Program-made: the position numbers and the translations under genes
Shown: positions 36,075 to 37,578 of the stretch, piece by piece
Layout: each line of letters begins with the position of its first letter
How positions within the stretch are numbered: the first letter of the stretch is position 1
The notes under the pieces: model-generated
What the model saw: the letters and a program-made list of their open reading frames with translations, nothing else
Database searches by the model: none
What the model was told of the DNA's origin: nothing
NCBI GenBank assembly: GCA_005776475.1
Contig: SXPB01000166.1
Span: 1 to 37,578 of the forward strand
Length of the DNA: 37,578 nucleotides
Direction of reading: 5' to 3'
DNA from: Planctomycetia bacterium
GTDB taxonomy: Bacteria > Planctomycetota > UBA1135 > UBA2386

Positions 36075-37578
36075 TCAGCGACCGACCAGCAGCGGCGTGA
36101 AGTAGCGGTAGTAGACCTCGAGGCACAGCACGCACATCGCCGTCGTGTACGAGCGGTCGCGGCGGTTGTCGCCCGCCTCCTGTGCGTAGACGTCGATCGG
36201 CGGGAACGAGCCGTCCTCGGCCTGCGCCGCCGGCAGCACCGTGCGCAGCCGTTCGTTCCACTGCGTCCACGCGTCGCCGCCGGCCAGGAAGCAGCTCAGG
36301 GTGCCGTAGTACCAGAAGTAGACGTTGCCCTGGCCCTGCAGCACGAACGCGTCGTCGTCGTAGCGGCGGTACTCCTGCGGCCTGCGTTCGACGGTGTAGG
36401 CGACCGCGGCCGCCACCTTCTTGTCGTCGACCGGGACGCCGAGCAACTGCAGGCAGAAGGCACCCGCGGGCGTGCTCGCCGGCAGCGTCGGCCAGGCCGA
36501 TTGCACGCGGCTCGGCTTGTGGTTGTAGCGGAACCAGCCGTTGGGCTGATCCCACGACAGCTCGAGGTATTCGCGCGCCGCCGGCAACACCGCTTCGGGC
36601 AGTTCGATGCCCGACATGCGCGCCGACTCGAGCGCCATCACCATCCAAGACGTCACCGACACGCGCGCGTAGTCGTCTTCCGCACCGAGACCCGGCGAGA
36701 AGTAGCCCCAACCGCCGCGATTGCGCCGGTCGCGGCGCGGGCCCTGGTTGTCGATGATCCAGGTCAGGGCGCGCTCGAGCGGGCGCAGCAGGGCCTTGTC
36801 CTTGGTGATGCCGTAACACTCCGCCAGCGCGTAGGTGGCGATGCCGTGGCCGTAACACGAACTCGGACCGAAGGCGCCGTTCTCCTCTTCCTGCAACTCG
36901 AGCAGGCGATCGATCGCCTGCTTGACGACCCCGCTGTGTTCCGTCGCCGAAACCGGCGTGTGGCCCGCGCCGAGGAACGCGAGCACGCACAGCGCGGTCT
37001 TGCCGACATAGACGAAGCCGTACTTGCCGTCGAAGTCCTCGCGGTTGCCCCACGAGCCATCGCGATTCTGGATCGAAGCGAGGTAGCGCAGTCCGTTCTT
37101 CACAGCGCGTTCGGTGTCGGCCGAACCACCGAACTGCTCGATCGCCTGCGCCTTCTGCGGACCGAAGCGATTGCTGTAGGCGCTGCTCGCCATCGCCACC
37201 GGGGCCGCGAGCGGCACGTCGGCCGGCATCGACGCGCGGCGCACCAGGGCCGAACCAGGGACCACCACCGCGGCGAGTGGTGCAGTGGTCGTTCCGGTGT
37301 TGGCAGCGCGACGCGGGCGTTCCACCGAACTGGCGCCTGGTGCCTGCATCTGCAGGGCGGCGACGACAGGGGCCGGCTGGAACGAGCGCTCGGCGGCAGC
37401 CCCCTGGGCGGGGACCGCTGCCGCCAACGGCGCATCGGCGGTCCGCTGCGGTGCGATGGCGGCCGAGCGGCCCGAACTCGGCAGCGGAGCCGCAATCGGA
37501 GCGGCGGCGGCGATCGCCGGCGTCGAACGCGTCCGCACCAACGCCGAACCCGGCCGCGGCGTCACGGCGGCGCTGGCC
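36075..37578 (-). CDS. Prenyltransferase/squalene-oxidase-repeat protein, N-terminus outside window
   Basis: At least 500 residues are visible, with the frame still open at the window end, so the 5' part is missing; a GTG at 37565 is only an internal codon if the gene continues. The first ~130 visible residues are Ala/Pro-rich and include two copies of a P-G-S-A-L-V-R motif about 95 residues apart. The folded part (from about 135) holds alpha/alpha-barrel repeats of the terpene cyclase/prenyltransferase type: GLRYLASIQNRDGSWG, a second repeat with NRGGWGYFSP and a third with WDQPNGWFRYN. The aromatic repeats are present, but I see no D-x-D-D cyclase centre, so this may be a non-catalytic relative of the kind common in planctomycetes. 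Confidence 0.85.
   Translation of the reverse strand, partial: ASAAVTPRPGSALVRTRSTPAIAAAAPIAAPLPSSGRSAAIAPQRTADAPLAAAVPAQGAAAERSFQPAPVVAALQMQAPGASSVERPRRAANTGTTTAPLAAVVVPGSALVRRASMPADVPLAAPVAMASSAYSNRFGPQKAQAIEQFGGSADTERAVKNGLRYLASIQNRDGSWGNREDFDGKYGFVYVGKTALCVLAFLGAGHTPVSATEHSGVVKQAIDRLLELQEEENGAFGPSSCYGHGIATYALAECYGITKDKALLRPLERALTWIIDNQGPRRDRRNRGGWGYFSPGLGAEDDYARVSVTSWMVMALESARMSGIELPEAVLPAAREYLELSWDQPNGWFRYNHKPSRVQSAWPTLPASTPAGAFCLQLLGVPVDDKKVAAAVAYTVERRPQEYRRYDDDAFVLQGQGNVYFWYYGTLSCFLAGGDAWTQWNERLRTVLPAAQAEDGSFPPIDVYAQEAGDNRRDRSYTTAMCVLCLEVYYRYFTPLLVGR

Overview
The window is GC-rich (my visual impression), densely coding and free of mobile elements, tRNA or rRNA genes and CRISPR arrays. 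The gene families point to Planctomycetota: a planctomycete cytochrome/DUF1549/DUF1553 protein followed by a DUF1501 protein, a PVC-type dehydrogenase with haem-binding domain, several DUF1080 domains, and secreted proteins whose signal peptides end in L-S-A-Q or a variant. The last trait, together with very large secreted proteins of unknown function, suggests one of the deep-branching marine or wastewater planctomycete lineages. That placement is inference from protein style, not from a marker gene.

Layout. 1-1634: the 3' end of a B12-dependent ribonucleotide reductase, a tandem array of about 101-bp units that starts in its stop codon, and an unrecognised conserved protein. 1644-8200: two divergent secreted genes that share the DUF1080 (3-keto-glycoside hydrolase type) fold. 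One is a two-domain DUF1080 protein. The other is a 1729-residue fusion of FG-GAP repeats, PVC dehydrogenase propeller, HEAT repeats, cytochrome c and DUF1080. 8219-11928: a truncated haemoglobin, divergent from a ruvB-tgt-secreted endonuclease/phosphatase operon. 12094-16119: two large secreted proteins of unknown function separated by a strongly structured intergenic region. 16113-16320: a second tandem hairpin array, again anchored on a stop codon.

16369-21168: a 1005-residue kinase/M23/class III aminotransferase fusion, a small zinc-ribbon membrane protein and an outer-membrane beta-barrel. 21187-22191: an FkbM-type methyltransferase. 22318-28087: a tight operon of the DUF1549/DUF1553 cytochrome protein, a Tat-exported DUF1501 protein and a DUF2231-like membrane cytochrome. 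28099-32652: a secreted protein, a TPR lipoprotein, a GNAT acetyltransferase, a small unknown protein and a HIT protein. 32649-34823: a DUF255 (YyaL-type) thioredoxin-fold protein translationally coupled to the HIT gene. 34938-37578: a small lipoprotein, a membrane-anchored SRPBCC protein and the 3' part of a prenyltransferase-fold protein cut by the window end.

Taken together, the envelope genes look like periplasmic oxidation and breakdown of imported glycans coupled to c-type cytochromes, which is typical of planctomycetes. The features I find least explained are the two independent tandem hairpin arrays that each begin at the stop codon of the upstream gene, the stacked hairpins at 14009-14106, and the two multi-enzyme fusions. 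I did not identify a defence system or other clearly new multi-gene machine.
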